The position numbers and the translations under genes are program-made. Shown here piece after piece: positions 8,573 through 16,205 of a stretch of 64,000 nt of DNA. This stretch comes from JADMIH01 sp035274425. Lineage in GTDB: Bacteria > Chloroflexota > Chloroflexia > QHBQ01 > JADMIH01. The DNA lies in the NCBI GenBank assembly GCA_035274425.1, contig DATEOC010000069.1:1-64000 (forward strand). The letters run 5' to 3'. The notes under the pieces are model-generated. The model was given only the letters and a program-made list of their open reading frames with translations. It was not told the origin of the DNA and made no database searches. Every line of letters starts with the position of its first letter. Within the stretch, counting starts at the first letter, position 1.

Positions 8573-8663
8573 TATCGTCTATCGTCTATCGTCTATCGTC
8601 TATCGTCTATCGTCTATCGTCTATCGTCTATCGTCTATCGTCTATCGTCTATCGTCTATCGTC
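8573..8663. repeat. Perfect heptamer tandem array, 13 copies of TATCGTC
   Basis: Ninety-one bases consist of exactly 13 uninterrupted copies of TATCGTC. The complementary unit GACGATA forms a perfect 8-copy array at 55825-55880 and shorter runs elsewhere. The array ends 12 bp before the next start codon, so it forms most of the gap between two membrane-protein genes. Open frames running through it encode only a periodic Ser/Ile/Val/Tyr/Arg/Leu repeat and are rejected. Confidence 0.97.
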
Positions 8664-8675
8664 AAAGGATCAAAA

Positions 8676-8897
8676 ATGGCAAACACAATCACCGAGCATG
8701 TAGAGGAAGCACATTCGCACAAGGCGCTCAGGACATGGGTGCTGGGCTTTTCCTTTACCGCCGCGCTCATGGTCGCGGGGGGTCTGGTACTGGCTGGCCT
8801 TATGCCTGGTATAGCTCGGCCCTGGAGCGGTGTGGCCTTCGTCATAGCGATGGGCCTCGCAATCGTCGTGGGAGCGTCTAAAACTTCCTCTGCCTGA
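8676..8897 (+). CDS. Small two-TM membrane protein of unknown function
   Basis: 73 aa with two hydrophobic helices (WVLGFSFTAALMVAGGLVLAG and VAFVIAMGLAIVVGAS region) and a charged N-terminus containing HVEEAHSHK, which could bind metal weakly. AAAGGA lies a few bases upstream of the ATG. It follows the repeat array and is 9 bp from the next gene. I do not recognise the family. Confidence 0.55.
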   Translation: MANTITEHVEEAHSHKALRTWVLGFSFTAALMVAGGLVLAGLMPGIARPWSGVAFVIAMGLAIVVGASKTSSA

Positions 8898-8906
8898 GGC
8901 CTAAAT

Positions 8907-9518
8907 ATGATCTGCGTGATCTTGCCCCTCGGGAAGGAGGCAAAGGACACAGCGAACTGGGTGGTGCGCGTCATCATGTACACCGCCGGTTCCATCGTGG
9001 GTGCCACCGCGCTCGCATTCGTGCTCGGCTTTGTCGGCCAGGGACTGCATGCGCTCCTTCCAGGCATCGGAGTTGAATGGGCTGTGGCGGTGCTGGGCGT
9101 AGCTTCTCTCCTGTACGCCCTCCATGAGATCAACTTCATAAAGCTGCCCAACCCCCAGCTTGGTTGGCTAGTCCCCAAAGTTTGGCAGAAGCATAGCTAC
9201 CTGCTGGGCCATACCCTCTACGGCATAGTGCTTGGGATGGGGATATGGACCTTCATCCCCTTCACGGGCTTTTACATATTGATGGCGTGGGAGATCGTGG
9301 CGGGTGCCGTCTCCCTCAAGGCCGCCGTGCTGCTGGGTGTGCTCTACGGCGCTTTCCGGGGTCTCCCTGCCATCCTCGGCGGCATCTCGATGCTACGAGG
9401 CGTCTACCCCATGCCGGTGAGCAACTGGCTCCTCGCTCGCCTCGGCTGGTGGCACGCAGCCAATGGCCTCGTCCTCCTTTTCACAGCCTCATTCCTACTC
9501 GGCTCCCTCTTCTTATAA
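8907..9518 (+). CDS. Polytopic membrane protein of unknown function
   Basis: 203 aa with about five or six hydrophobic segments and Gly/Pro-rich turns (FTGFYILMAWEIVAGAVSLKAAVLLGVLYGAFRG). The overall look is reminiscent of CcdA/MauF-type transporters, which would suit the MauE-like neighbour, but the paired cysteines of that family are absent, so I leave it unassigned. The start at 8907 gives MICVILP; a later start cannot be excluded. Confidence 0.6.
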   Translation: MICVILPLGKEAKDTANWVVRVIMYTAGSIVGATALAFVLGFVGQGLHALLPGIGVEWAVAVLGVASLLYALHEINFIKLPNPQLGWLVPKVWQKHSYLLGHTLYGIVLGMGIWTFIPFTGFYILMAWEIVAGAVSLKAAVLLGVLYGAFRGLPAILGGISMLRGVYPMPVSNWLLARLGWWHAANGLVLLFTASFLLGSLFL

Positions 9519-9537
9519 CTCAACATAAGATAGATCG

Positions 9538-9585
9538 TTGTCTCATCAAAATGAGCGCCCGCGGGCGCTCATTTTGATGAGACAA
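9538..9585. terminator. Perfect 48-bp palindrome, bidirectional terminator candidate
   Basis: Arms of 24 nt (9538-9561 and 9562-9585) are exactly complementary with no loop spacer; the GC core is GAGCGCCCGCGGGCGCTC and the flanks are A/T-rich so that either strand ends in a U-rich tract. It sits between convergent genes. The core matches the hairpin at 48145-48197. Confidence 0.85.
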
Positions 9586-9605
9586 GAGAGATTCGTTCTC
9601 TCCCC

Positions 9606-11231
9606 TCAATATTTCCACTCCCAGATGTCTGTGGTAGCGCCATCGGCAGTCCCACCGCCGAAGATGAGGACGCGTCCGGTTGTTGGGTCATTGGCAGTGG
9701 CCTGGCTGCTACGGGCCTTTGGACCATTGGCGCTCTGCAACTTAGCCCACGCATTGCTCACCAGGTCGTAACTCCACACCTCTGCGCTAGCGCCGTTAGA
9801 TGTGCTTCCACCGAACAGGAATATCTTCTTCCCGGCAGCGTCATAAGCAAGAGAGGGATTGCTGCGTGGAGAGGGCTTATCTCCCGCAGGTGTCAACTCT
9901 TTCCAGCTGTTGCTCTTCAGATCGAACGCCCACATGTCCCCCTGGGGGCAAGGCCCAAATGGAGATGAGCAGCCGCCGAACATGATCATCCTGTCGGATG
10001 CGGCATCATAAGCCAGCTCATGCAGGCAGCGCTTGAGCGGCTTCGCACCGCTCGCGGGAGTAAGGTTGACCCACTTGTTTGCGGTCAGGTCGAACGCCCA
10101 CGTGTCATCGAAGCGTCCCTGGTCCGAAAAACCGTGCGAGATAAAGACGCGCCCCTTACCGTCCAGCGCCGCCGACTGCCCGTAGCGCGTTCGAGGCACG
10201 TCTGCACCGTTGCTACTTGGCATCAGCTGCTCCCAAGTCTCTTTGTCCAGATCGAAAGTCCACACGTCGTTGAAGAAACCAGAGCCTTCTCCCATCACGA
10301 CGATCATCCGGCGGTTCGCTCCATCATATACGGCCCCATGTCCGAAGCGTGCGGCTGGGCTTTGCCCTTTTACCTCTCGCCACATCCGCGTTGTGAGTTC
10401 AAACACCCATGTATCTCCGAAGGTACCACTCCCCCGCCCGCCGAAGACCACCAGGTTCTTTCGTACAGGGTCAACGATGGCAGTGTGATCTGTCCGCGCC
10501 TTGGGGCCACTATTCGCGGCTGCTATCGGCGACCACCCTGCCTTTGTAGGCAAAGTGGTAGGGGTCGAAACGGGAGGTCCCCCGCCCGACGCATACTTTG
10601 CTCGATACCTGAACGTGCCTAGCTGGGAGAGCAGCACTTCATACTGGGTGCCTGCGTTCTCAGGATGCATCTCGAAGACGGCGCGCTCAAAATACTGCAC
10701 GCGATAGGTCTTGCCATCCAGATCGTTCTTCTCCATAAACTCGTCCGAGATAGGTAGACCCTGCTGGGCCAGTCCCCCGTTCTTGTTCCAGTAGTCGAGG
10801 AACATCCCACCGACTCGCTTTCCGGTCTCCTTGAAGGCCACCGAACCTGTGCTCGTATTCGGCTGCTGGCTCGAAGCGCCGTTGGGGTACTTTTGCTTAT
10901 ACAGGAAGTTGCCTAGCAGGGAGAGGAGGACATCATAAGTGGGCTTGTTCTCAGGGTGCATCTCAAAGACGGCACGCTCGAAGTACTGGACCGTATATGT
11001 CTTACCGTCAGTATCACTCTTCTCCTGCATCTCCTCTGAAATGGGGTAGCCTTGCTGTGGCAGCCCGCCGTTTTGCTCCCAGTATTCCAGGAACCGGCCC
11101 TTGACCGTCTTATCTGTCTCTGGGAAAGTACGGGAAGCGCCCTGTGCAGCGCTCAACACCGAAGGTAGCACCGCTATACCCAGCACAATCATCATCCATA
11201 TTGATAACCACGTGATACCTTTCCTAGCCAT
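9606..11231 (-). CDS. Secreted kelch-repeat protein with two N-terminal ~70-aa modules
   Basis: 541 aa from ATG 11231, preceded by AGGAGAGGAAGA. A signal peptide or anchor (WLSIWMMIVLGIAVLPSVLSA) is followed by two copies of a module with FPETxKTVxGRFLEYWEQNGG, QQGYPISEE, VQYFERAVFEMHPEN and LLSxLGxFxYxxKY. A linker leads to a kelch beta-propeller of about five or six blades (repeats of NLVVFGG, DTWVFEL, TWEQL). The propeller resembles galactose-oxidase-type domains and probably binds sugars or proteins outside the cell. The same module occurs twice in the gene at 26596. Confidence 0.85.
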   Translation of the reverse strand: MARKGITWLSIWMMIVLGIAVLPSVLSAAQGASRTFPETDKTVKGRFLEYWEQNGGLPQQGYPISEEMQEKSDTDGKTYTVQYFERAVFEMHPENKPTYDVLLSLLGNFLYKQKYPNGASSQQPNTSTGSVAFKETGKRVGGMFLDYWNKNGGLAQQGLPISDEFMEKNDLDGKTYRVQYFERAVFEMHPENAGTQYEVLLSQLGTFRYRAKYASGGGPPVSTPTTLPTKAGWSPIAAANSGPKARTDHTAIVDPVRKNLVVFGGRGSGTFGDTWVFELTTRMWREVKGQSPAARFGHGAVYDGANRRMIVVMGEGSGFFNDVWTFDLDKETWEQLMPSSNGADVPRTRYGQSAALDGKGRVFISHGFSDQGRFDDTWAFDLTANKWVNLTPASGAKPLKRCLHELAYDAASDRMIMFGGCSSPFGPCPQGDMWAFDLKSNSWKELTPAGDKPSPRSNPSLAYDAAGKKIFLFGGSTSNGASAEVWSYDLVSNAWAKLQSANGPKARSSQATANDPTTGRVLIFGGGTADGATTDIWEWKY

Positions 11232-11362
11232 TCTTCCTCTCCTGTATAGCATTCTGGTTGTGTATAAGCATTATATCCGCCAAGTCTTACGTAGATATTA
11301 CAATCGTTGCGAACTCATTTTCCGCCAGGGCGCACACACCTAAACGAGGGGAACGCTCGCTA

Positions 11363-11570
11363 AGCCCCGGAGGGGCGGTAGAATGTAGCCCCACGGCGCT
11401 AGCCTGGGGTAAGTCATTCATTTATTCCTCAAGCCCCGGAGGGGTGACAGAATGCCTATGCATCGTTCCCCTATTCTATGTTGTGTCGCCCCTCCGGGGC
11501 TAACGCTTCTTATCTTCGCTGAATCCCCAGGCTTGCGCCAGGGGCTACGTTCTACCGCCCCTCCGGGGCT
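11363..11570. repeat. REP-like inverted repeat cluster (CCCCGGAGGGG family)
   Basis: The gene-free stretch 11253-11720 holds four copies of a unit starting AGCCCCGGAGGGG. Outer copies (11363-11409 forward, 11525-11570 reverse) match over ~46 bp, including GCGGTAGAA and a GTAGCCCC...AGCCTGGGG tail; two shorter copies lie inside (forward near 11431, reverse near 11483-11502). Each unit is itself a hairpin, and the cluster could fold as one long cruciform. No REP-associated transposase lies in the window. Confidence 0.85.
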
Positions 11571-11618
11571 TTTCTAGCTTCGCTTTCGCGTTGGCCCTGT
11601 ATTTCATGCTCACACCTG

Positions 11619-11647
11619 TTGCCCACCAACAGGCGCTGTGGTATAAT
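11619..11647 (+). promoter_or_regulatory. Promoter of the SDH-family protease gene
   Basis: TTGCCC (11619-11624), a 17-bp spacer and a perfect TATAAT (11642-11647). The start codon lies 74 bp downstream with an AAAGGAG ribosome site. Confidence 0.6.
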
Positions 11648-11720
11648 GCGCGCCAAGTAATAACCCTTCGTACAGGGCGGATTTCAGCCCTGCTCAACGC
11701 CAATCAAAGGAGAGGCTGCC

Positions 11721-12770
11721 ATGCTAGAAACGGTTGAACAGCGCAACGCTCTCCTCACCACTATCGAGAAGATGCGCGACTCTACGGTACTGGCGTACAT
11801 CCTGCACGACAACGCCATGGTCGCCGATGACGCCCTCCCCCAGCTTTACGACAAGCTCCAGTCCGTAGGCAAGAAGGACCGTATTGACCTCCTACTCAAC
11901 GCCCGCAACGGCATTATCGAAGTAAGCTGGCGCGTGCTGAACCTCTTGCGCGAGTACTGCGATCACCTCGGCGTAATAGTCGGCAGCCGGGTGCAGGGCG
12001 CGGCCTCTCTCCTCGCGCTTGGAGCCGACGAGATCATCATGGGTCCCCTCTCCGAGCTAGGCGGCATGGAGCCTGTGCGCCGCCACCCCCTCCTACCCCA
12101 CGACGAGTCGGGCCAGCCTATCCCCCTTTCCTTCGGCGAGCTAAAGGGGCTGCTCGAATTCCTGTCGGAACAGAGCGGCGATAGTGAGATGGTAATTGAC
12201 GACGAAGGACGAAAGACGAAAGACGAAGATAATCAGGCAAATCCGCACTCCGCACTCCGCACTCCGCACTCCGAAGTCGTCCGGGTCCTCCTCCATCACA
12301 TCAACCCTCTAGTCATCGCGCACCTGAAGCAGGCCGACACGTTGAGCCGTGACATTACGAGGAAGGCGTTGAGCCTCCACATGCACCCCGAAGATAATGA
12401 GAAGGTAGACCGCCTGGTAGACCTCTTCAACGGGGGTTTCCACTCGCCTATCTACACGCCGAGTCGCGCCGAGCTGCTAGGTGCCGGGCTTCCCCTCACC
12501 GACCCCGACAAGGAGCTATGGGCAGCGATCTGGGGCCTGGTGCAGCTTTACCAGGCAACAGTCTACAACGACCGCCCTGAGAATACGGCCCCCGGCGCGT
12601 TCTACAGGTACGTCTGCCTAATGGAGACCGTTGGACGCCTAACGGGATTGCGCCAGAGCTTCACCCAGGTAGAAGGGCAGGAGCGAGTGCTGCAAATCCG
12701 CTGGGACACCGCAATCCGCAGTTCCGGCCCTGGCCCATCCTACGGGCCGGGAGGAAGGTCGAACAATTAA
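11721..12770 (+). CDS. SDH-type serine protease of the Clp/crotonase fold, with an in-frame repeat insertion
   Basis: 349 aa. The segment GVIVGSRVQGAASLLALGADEIIMGPLSELG is characteristic of the serine dehydrogenase proteinase (SDH/SppA-like) family; the serine after 'QGAA' is the likely nucleophile. Around residues 160-185 the frame passes through two intergenic repeat families: GACGAAAG-type units (12198-12229) and four copies of CCGCACT (12243-12270). They encode DDEGRKTKDEDNQ and HSALRTPHS, which look like a low-complexity loop added to the fold. The gene has its own promoter and ends in a 32-bp-arm hairpin. Confidence 0.85.
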   Translation: MLETVEQRNALLTTIEKMRDSTVLAYILHDNAMVADDALPQLYDKLQSVGKKDRIDLLLNARNGIIEVSWRVLNLLREYCDHLGVIVGSRVQGAASLLALGADEIIMGPLSELGGMEPVRRHPLLPHDESGQPIPLSFGELKGLLEFLSEQSGDSEMVIDDEGRKTKDEDNQANPHSALRTPHSEVVRVLLHHINPLVIAHLKQADTLSRDITRKALSLHMHPEDNEKVDRLVDLFNGGFHSPIYTPSRAELLGAGLPLTDPDKELWAAIWGLVQLYQATVYNDRPENTAPGAFYRYVCLMETVGRLTGLRQSFTQVEGQERVLQIRWDTAIRSSGPGPSYGPGGRSNN

Positions 12771-12849
12771 ATTTTGAATTATGAATTCTCAATTTTGAAT
12801 TGTAGATGACACTTCGTAATTCAAAATTGAGAATTCATAATTCAAAATT
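12770..12849. repeat. AT-rich perfect inverted repeat, 32-bp arms
   Basis: Arms 12770-12801 and 12818-12849 are perfectly complementary with a 16-nt loop. They are built from the AATTCAAAATTC repeat family also seen at 35461-35490. The hairpin starts at the last base of the SDH stop codon and ends just before the translin ribosome site, so it may separate expression of the two genes. Confidence 0.88.
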
Positions 12850-12862
12850 CCCCGGAGGGTGA

Positions 12863-13498
12863 TTGCACGATAGCCGCATACAATCTATTGGCGAAGAGTT
12901 GATCCGTGTGCTTGAGGCGAAGAACCAGGCGCGGGAGCGCGCTCTAGCCAACAGCCGCACCACCATACGGCACTGCGCCCACTCCATACGTGCCTCACAC
13001 CGGCGCGAGCTGGACGCGGCACGTGACCTCCTCAAGCAAGCGGGCGACCTCGTGGCGGTCACACAGCAGGAGATACTCTCCACGCACCCCGACATCTACT
13101 GGGCCGGGTACGTCCAGGACGCGCAGAAGGAGTACGCCGAGGCCAGTATCGTCTACTCAGTTATAGCAGACGAGGCTATGCCGGACGCTGTAGCTTTACG
13201 GGTTGAGCCTGCGGCCTATCTGAACGGCCTGGGGGAAGCAGCAGGGGAGATGCGGCGCTACGTGCTGGACCGCATCCGGCACGGCGAAGTCGAGCGTTGC
13301 GAGCAGGCGCTGGGCATCATGGAGGAGATTTACTCGTTGCTCGTCACAGTGGACTTCCCGGATGCCATCACGGATGGCTTGCGCCGCACCACCGACATGG
13401 TGCGAGGCGTCCTTGAGCGCACCAGGGGAGATGTAACGTTCGCAATTCAACAGCGCCAGTTGACGGAAGCCCTGACCCTTGCGAGGTCGGTTGGGTGA
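12863..13498 (+). CDS. Translin-family protein
   Basis: 211 aa. The TTG start is supported by GGAGGG five bases upstream. Conserved translin features are visible: SRTTIRHCAHSIRASHRREL, PDIYWAGYVQDAQKEYAEA, PAAYLNGLGEAAGEMRRYVLD and FPDAITDGLRRTTDMVRGVLERTRGD. Translins are all-helical nucleic-acid-binding proteins, and related TRAX subunits carry RNase activity. Prokaryotic members are known mainly from archaea and some bacteria. Whether this one cleaves RNA is not evident. Confidence 0.85.
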   Translation: MHDSRIQSIGEELIRVLEAKNQARERALANSRTTIRHCAHSIRASHRRELDAARDLLKQAGDLVAVTQQEILSTHPDIYWAGYVQDAQKEYAEASIVYSVIADEAMPDAVALRVEPAAYLNGLGEAAGEMRRYVLDRIRHGEVERCEQALGIMEEIYSLLVTVDFPDAITDGLRRTTDMVRGVLERTRGDVTFAIQQRQLTEALTLARSVG

Positions 13499-13582
13499 TG
13501 CGTGATGCGTGAGGACGGACGAAAGACGATGGACGATAATGCATGATGCGTAGGGGCGTAATTTATCGCGCCCTGGGGAATA

Positions 13583-13855
13583 ATGGTGATGGTTGAGGAG
13601 CGGCGAGTCATTCGCGCCAGTGAGATAGGGGAGTACGGCTACTGCTCGCGGGCGTGGTGGTACAGGCACATTGTAAAGCTTCCCGCGCCGGGCAGTGCAG
13701 AGCAGCGTGGCAGGCTCGCAATGGGTAGGGAGGCACATGCGCGACATGGCCGGTCGGTGGCGCTATCCGGTATGCTACGAGCGGTGGGGATAGGGTTACT
13801 GCTATGTGGCCTGGCAATCCTGTCAATTATTTTGCTCCTGAACATAGCCAGGTAA
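13583..13855 (+). CDS. Small Cas4/PD-(D/E)XK-like N-terminal fragment with C-terminal TM helix
   Basis: 90 aa. RASEIGEYGYCSRAWWYR and LAMGREAHARHGR resemble the N-terminal helix and cysteine region of Cas4/RecB-like nucleases (IxEYxYCPRxxyY...GxxxHxxH), but no catalytic D/E-x-K block follows. Instead the protein ends in a TM segment (VGIGLLLCGLAILSIILLLNI). There is no CRISPR array or cas gene nearby. It may be a truncated nuclease or a small membrane protein in its own right. Confidence 0.6.
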   Translation: MVMVEERRVIRASEIGEYGYCSRAWWYRHIVKLPAPGSAEQRGRLAMGREAHARHGRSVALSGMLRAVGIGLLLCGLAILSIILLLNIAR

Positions 13856-13955
13856 TCAGCGGTTAGTTGGGCATGGTGCCGCCATGCCCCTACGATATCA
13901 CCAGCGTCACCAAAACCCAAAGTCCAAGATCCAAAATTGAAAAGGGGGTAGAGAG

Positions 13956-14819
13956 ATGGGTAGAATAGCTTTTGTTACCGATAGCACGGCAGCGGTGCCT
14001 GATAATCAGAAGAAGGAGCACGACATAACGGTGGTGCCCCTACAGGTCATATTCGGCACCGAGTCGTTCCGCGATGGGGTAGACCTCACCCAAAAAGAGT
14101 TCTTCGACCGCCTCAAGGCGTCCAAAAGCCTCCCTACAACCTCTCAGCCCTCGGTGGCCGATTTCGAGCAAGCTTATAAGAAGCTCCTCGATGATCCTAA
14201 CGTTGACAGCATCATCTCTATTCACCTTTCCTCAAGGCTCCCAAGCGGTACGTACAGCTCCGCTACCCAGGCTGCTGAGCGTCTGAGCGCGGGCACCCAG
14301 AAGAAGATCACCGTCATAGACAGCCACAGCGCCTACATGGGCGAGGGAGTGATGGTGATAAATGCCTCGCGTGCTTCAAAAGAGGGCAAAAGCCACGATG
14401 AAGTCGTGAAGATGGTTGAAGATATGAGGCCGAAGGTGCGGGTGCTGCTCCTGGTGGATACCCTGGAGTATTTGCAAAAGGGTGGGCGCATAGGCGGCGC
14501 GCAGGCGTTCCTGGGTGGATTGCTCAATATCAAGCCTATTTTGCAGGTGAAGGAAGGTCGCGTCGAGCCGCTGGAGAGGGTGCGGTCGCGCCGCAAAGCG
14601 ATGGAGCGCCTGGTGGAGATAGCCGCCGAAGAGACCAGGGGCAAGCGCTGCCAGGTAGCCGTCGGCCACGCAGAGGCTCCTGAAGACGCCGAGACCTTGA
14701 GCAAGATGATCCGCGAGAAGATGGACGTGGCCGAGGAGTTCAACAGCGAATTAGGCCCCGTCATCTCCACCCACACGGGTCCGGGTGTGCTGGGTTTTGT
14801 CTACTATCCTCTCGACTAG
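13956..14819 (+). CDS. DegV family fatty-acid-binding protein
   Basis: 287 aa. The N-terminus IAFVTDSTAAVPD, the segment ISIHLSSRLPSGTYSSATQAA and VDTLEYLQKGGRIGGAQAFLGGLLNIKPIL are hallmark DegV motifs. DegV proteins bind a fatty acid and, as FakB, present it to the FakA kinase domain; no FakA is in the window. A GGGGG-containing ribosome site precedes the ATG. Length and ending (GPGVLGFVYYPLD) look complete. Confidence 0.92.
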   Translation: MGRIAFVTDSTAAVPDNQKKEHDITVVPLQVIFGTESFRDGVDLTQKEFFDRLKASKSLPTTSQPSVADFEQAYKKLLDDPNVDSIISIHLSSRLPSGTYSSATQAAERLSAGTQKKITVIDSHSAYMGEGVMVINASRASKEGKSHDEVVKMVEDMRPKVRVLLLVDTLEYLQKGGRIGGAQAFLGGLLNIKPILQVKEGRVEPLERVRSRRKAMERLVEIAAEETRGKRCQVAVGHAEAPEDAETLSKMIREKMDVAEEFNSELGPVISTHTGPGVLGFVYYPLD

Positions 14820-14953
14820 CGGTCTGTACGCAACAACATGAGACGCGTTGAATGTGGCGAGCCGTTATCCATGGTACTCGCCACTTCCACGTTGTCCTTG
14901 GGGTCGAGCCCACAGATCTCCTCGGTGCCGTCTAGTTCCAGTGTATTACTTAT
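14816..14953 (-). CDS. Candidate small protein with a non-standard (ATA) start
   Basis: A minus-strand frame of 45 codons ending ...TRLMLLRTDR has strongly coding-like codon use (GGC ACC GAG GAG ATC) and includes DGTEEICGLDPKDNVEVAS. It has no ATG, GTG or TTG near its 5' end, yet AGGAGG (14968-14963) stands 9 nt before an ATA codon at 14953. The stop overlaps the degV stop on the opposite strand. It is either a real small gene with a rare start codon or the remnant of a longer gene. No family recognised. Confidence 0.3.
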   Translation of the reverse strand: MSNTLELDGTEEICGLDPKDNVEVASTMDNGSPHSTRLMLLRTDR

Positions 14954-15090
14954 TCGAGTATACCTCCTATGGTTAATGGCTTATGATCCAGTGATTTTGT
15001 TGAAACCAAGTCTGTGAACAATGTAGCACAGACGTTTCGCTTCCCCCACCTCGGATGCTATACTAACTCCAGCCTACTACGAAGGAGCCA

Positions 15091-15657
15091 ATGACCATGA
15101 CCGAAACACTCTGGGCAGCAGTAATCGGCGTCCTGGGCGCACTAGCTGGCACGGCACTCTCGCAACTCTTCACTTTACTCAATAAGCGCGAGGAGAGTGC
15201 TAGTCTGCGGGACCAGCGTCTGATTGATATTGAGATTTCCACCTTACGTGATCTGCAACTAGTAATCCGAGATGCATCCCTACCAATACCTCACTCCAAC
15301 ATTTCAAGCCCAGAATCTGTCCAAGACTTTGTAGATGCAGTCTCCACAAGACTGCCCACTATCAAACAGATGGGTCCCTTGTTATTACTCAGTTCAACAT
15401 ACTTTACCAAGGACGAATTCAACACACTTTTGAGCAATTACAGTCTAATAAACGAGGAACAGGAACTCTATAACCAAGTGCTACAGGCTATTATGGACGA
15501 AGATACACAGAAGCTGGAAGAACTAACAGCCCAACTAAACGATATCAAAAGCAAGTTGTCTGAGAGCCAAACACAATGTCTTGCCCTCATAAATAAACTG
15601 CTACTCCCCCGCTTTTCCCGAAAAGAACTTGCAAAAGATCTAAAAGCATACTCATAA
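15091..15657 (+). CDS. Single-TM, coiled-coil-like protein of unknown function
   Basis: 188 aa. One N-terminal TM helix (LWAAVIGVLGALAGTALSQLF) is followed by a helical cytoplasmic domain with heptad-like stretches (KLEELTAQLNDIKSKLSESQ). AAGGAG precedes the ATG. Base composition is clearly more AT-rich than the neighbours, which suggests acquisition. It forms a two-gene operon with the next gene (16-bp gap). Confidence 0.65.
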   Translation: MTMTETLWAAVIGVLGALAGTALSQLFTLLNKREESASLRDQRLIDIEISTLRDLQLVIRDASLPIPHSNISSPESVQDFVDAVSTRLPTIKQMGPLLLLSSTYFTKDEFNTLLSNYSLINEEQELYNQVLQAIMDEDTQKLEELTAQLNDIKSKLSESQTQCLALINKLLLPRFSRKELAKDLKAYS

Positions 15658-15673
15658 CAAAGGAGCTCTTATC

Positions 15674-16204
15674 ATGCCTCAACTATCTGAATCAAGCTGG
15701 ATTGCAATCATAGTCATCTCTGCGTCACTATTCACCTCTGCTGTCACACTAATTGTCACACTAAACTTCCAAGCGAGGCAATCCGCTATAGCCAGACACC
15801 AATGGTTCGCTGAGTTTGCAATCAAACGACGATATGAGATCGTGCACAATTTGCACGCAGCAACCCTGAATCTCTATAGCGCGACTCTCGTGGCCGTAAC
15901 TTTCATCAAAGATAAAAGCCCCTCTTCCCAAGATAAGCAAGACAAGATGATAGAATCCAGCCTCGCACTCGACGAAGCTAACAATCTCGCCTCTGTGTAT
16001 CTGGATGCACATACACAGGAACTACTAGAAGACTACCACACTCGCCTAAGCAAAACGTACAGTACCGCCGCTACCCACGATCGAACTTACAATGAGGAAC
16101 AGTTTCGTTTGGCAAGGTCTCTACTTGACCAAATAGGGCAACAACTACAACCAATCTTAAACCCACCTGTTGTCCAGAAATTCATTACCAAGATCGAAGA
16201 GTAG
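15674..16204 (+). CDS. Single-TM helical protein of unknown function, partner of the preceding gene
   Basis: 176 aa with the same architecture as its neighbour: one N-terminal TM helix (WIAIIVISASLFTSAVTLIVTL) and a helical cytoplasmic domain. A clear AAAGGAG ribosome site is present. The low GC and paired architecture suggest a horizontally acquired two-protein unit. Membrane-anchored pairs of this kind are seen among accessory and defence genes, but nothing in the sequence identifies an enzymatic domain. Confidence 0.62.
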   Translation: MPQLSESSWIAIIVISASLFTSAVTLIVTLNFQARQSAIARHQWFAEFAIKRRYEIVHNLHAATLNLYSATLVAVTFIKDKSPSSQDKQDKMIESSLALDEANNLASVYLDAHTQELLEDYHTRLSKTYSTAATHDRTYNEEQFRLARSLLDQIGQQLQPILNPPVVQKFITKIEE

Positions 16205-16205
16205 C

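Noticed and set aside
8573..8663. CRISPR array
   Set aside because: A 7-bp tandem repeat without spacers, and no cas genes; the Cas4-like fragment at 13583 lacks the catalytic region.
8537..8881. 114-aa open frame through the TATCGTC array
   Set aside because: Its first half is the translated heptamer repeat; it overlaps the better-supported gene at 8676 in another frame.
8907..9518. MauF/CcdA assignment
   Set aside because: The topology and the MauE-like neighbour suggest it, but the cysteines expected in that family are missing.
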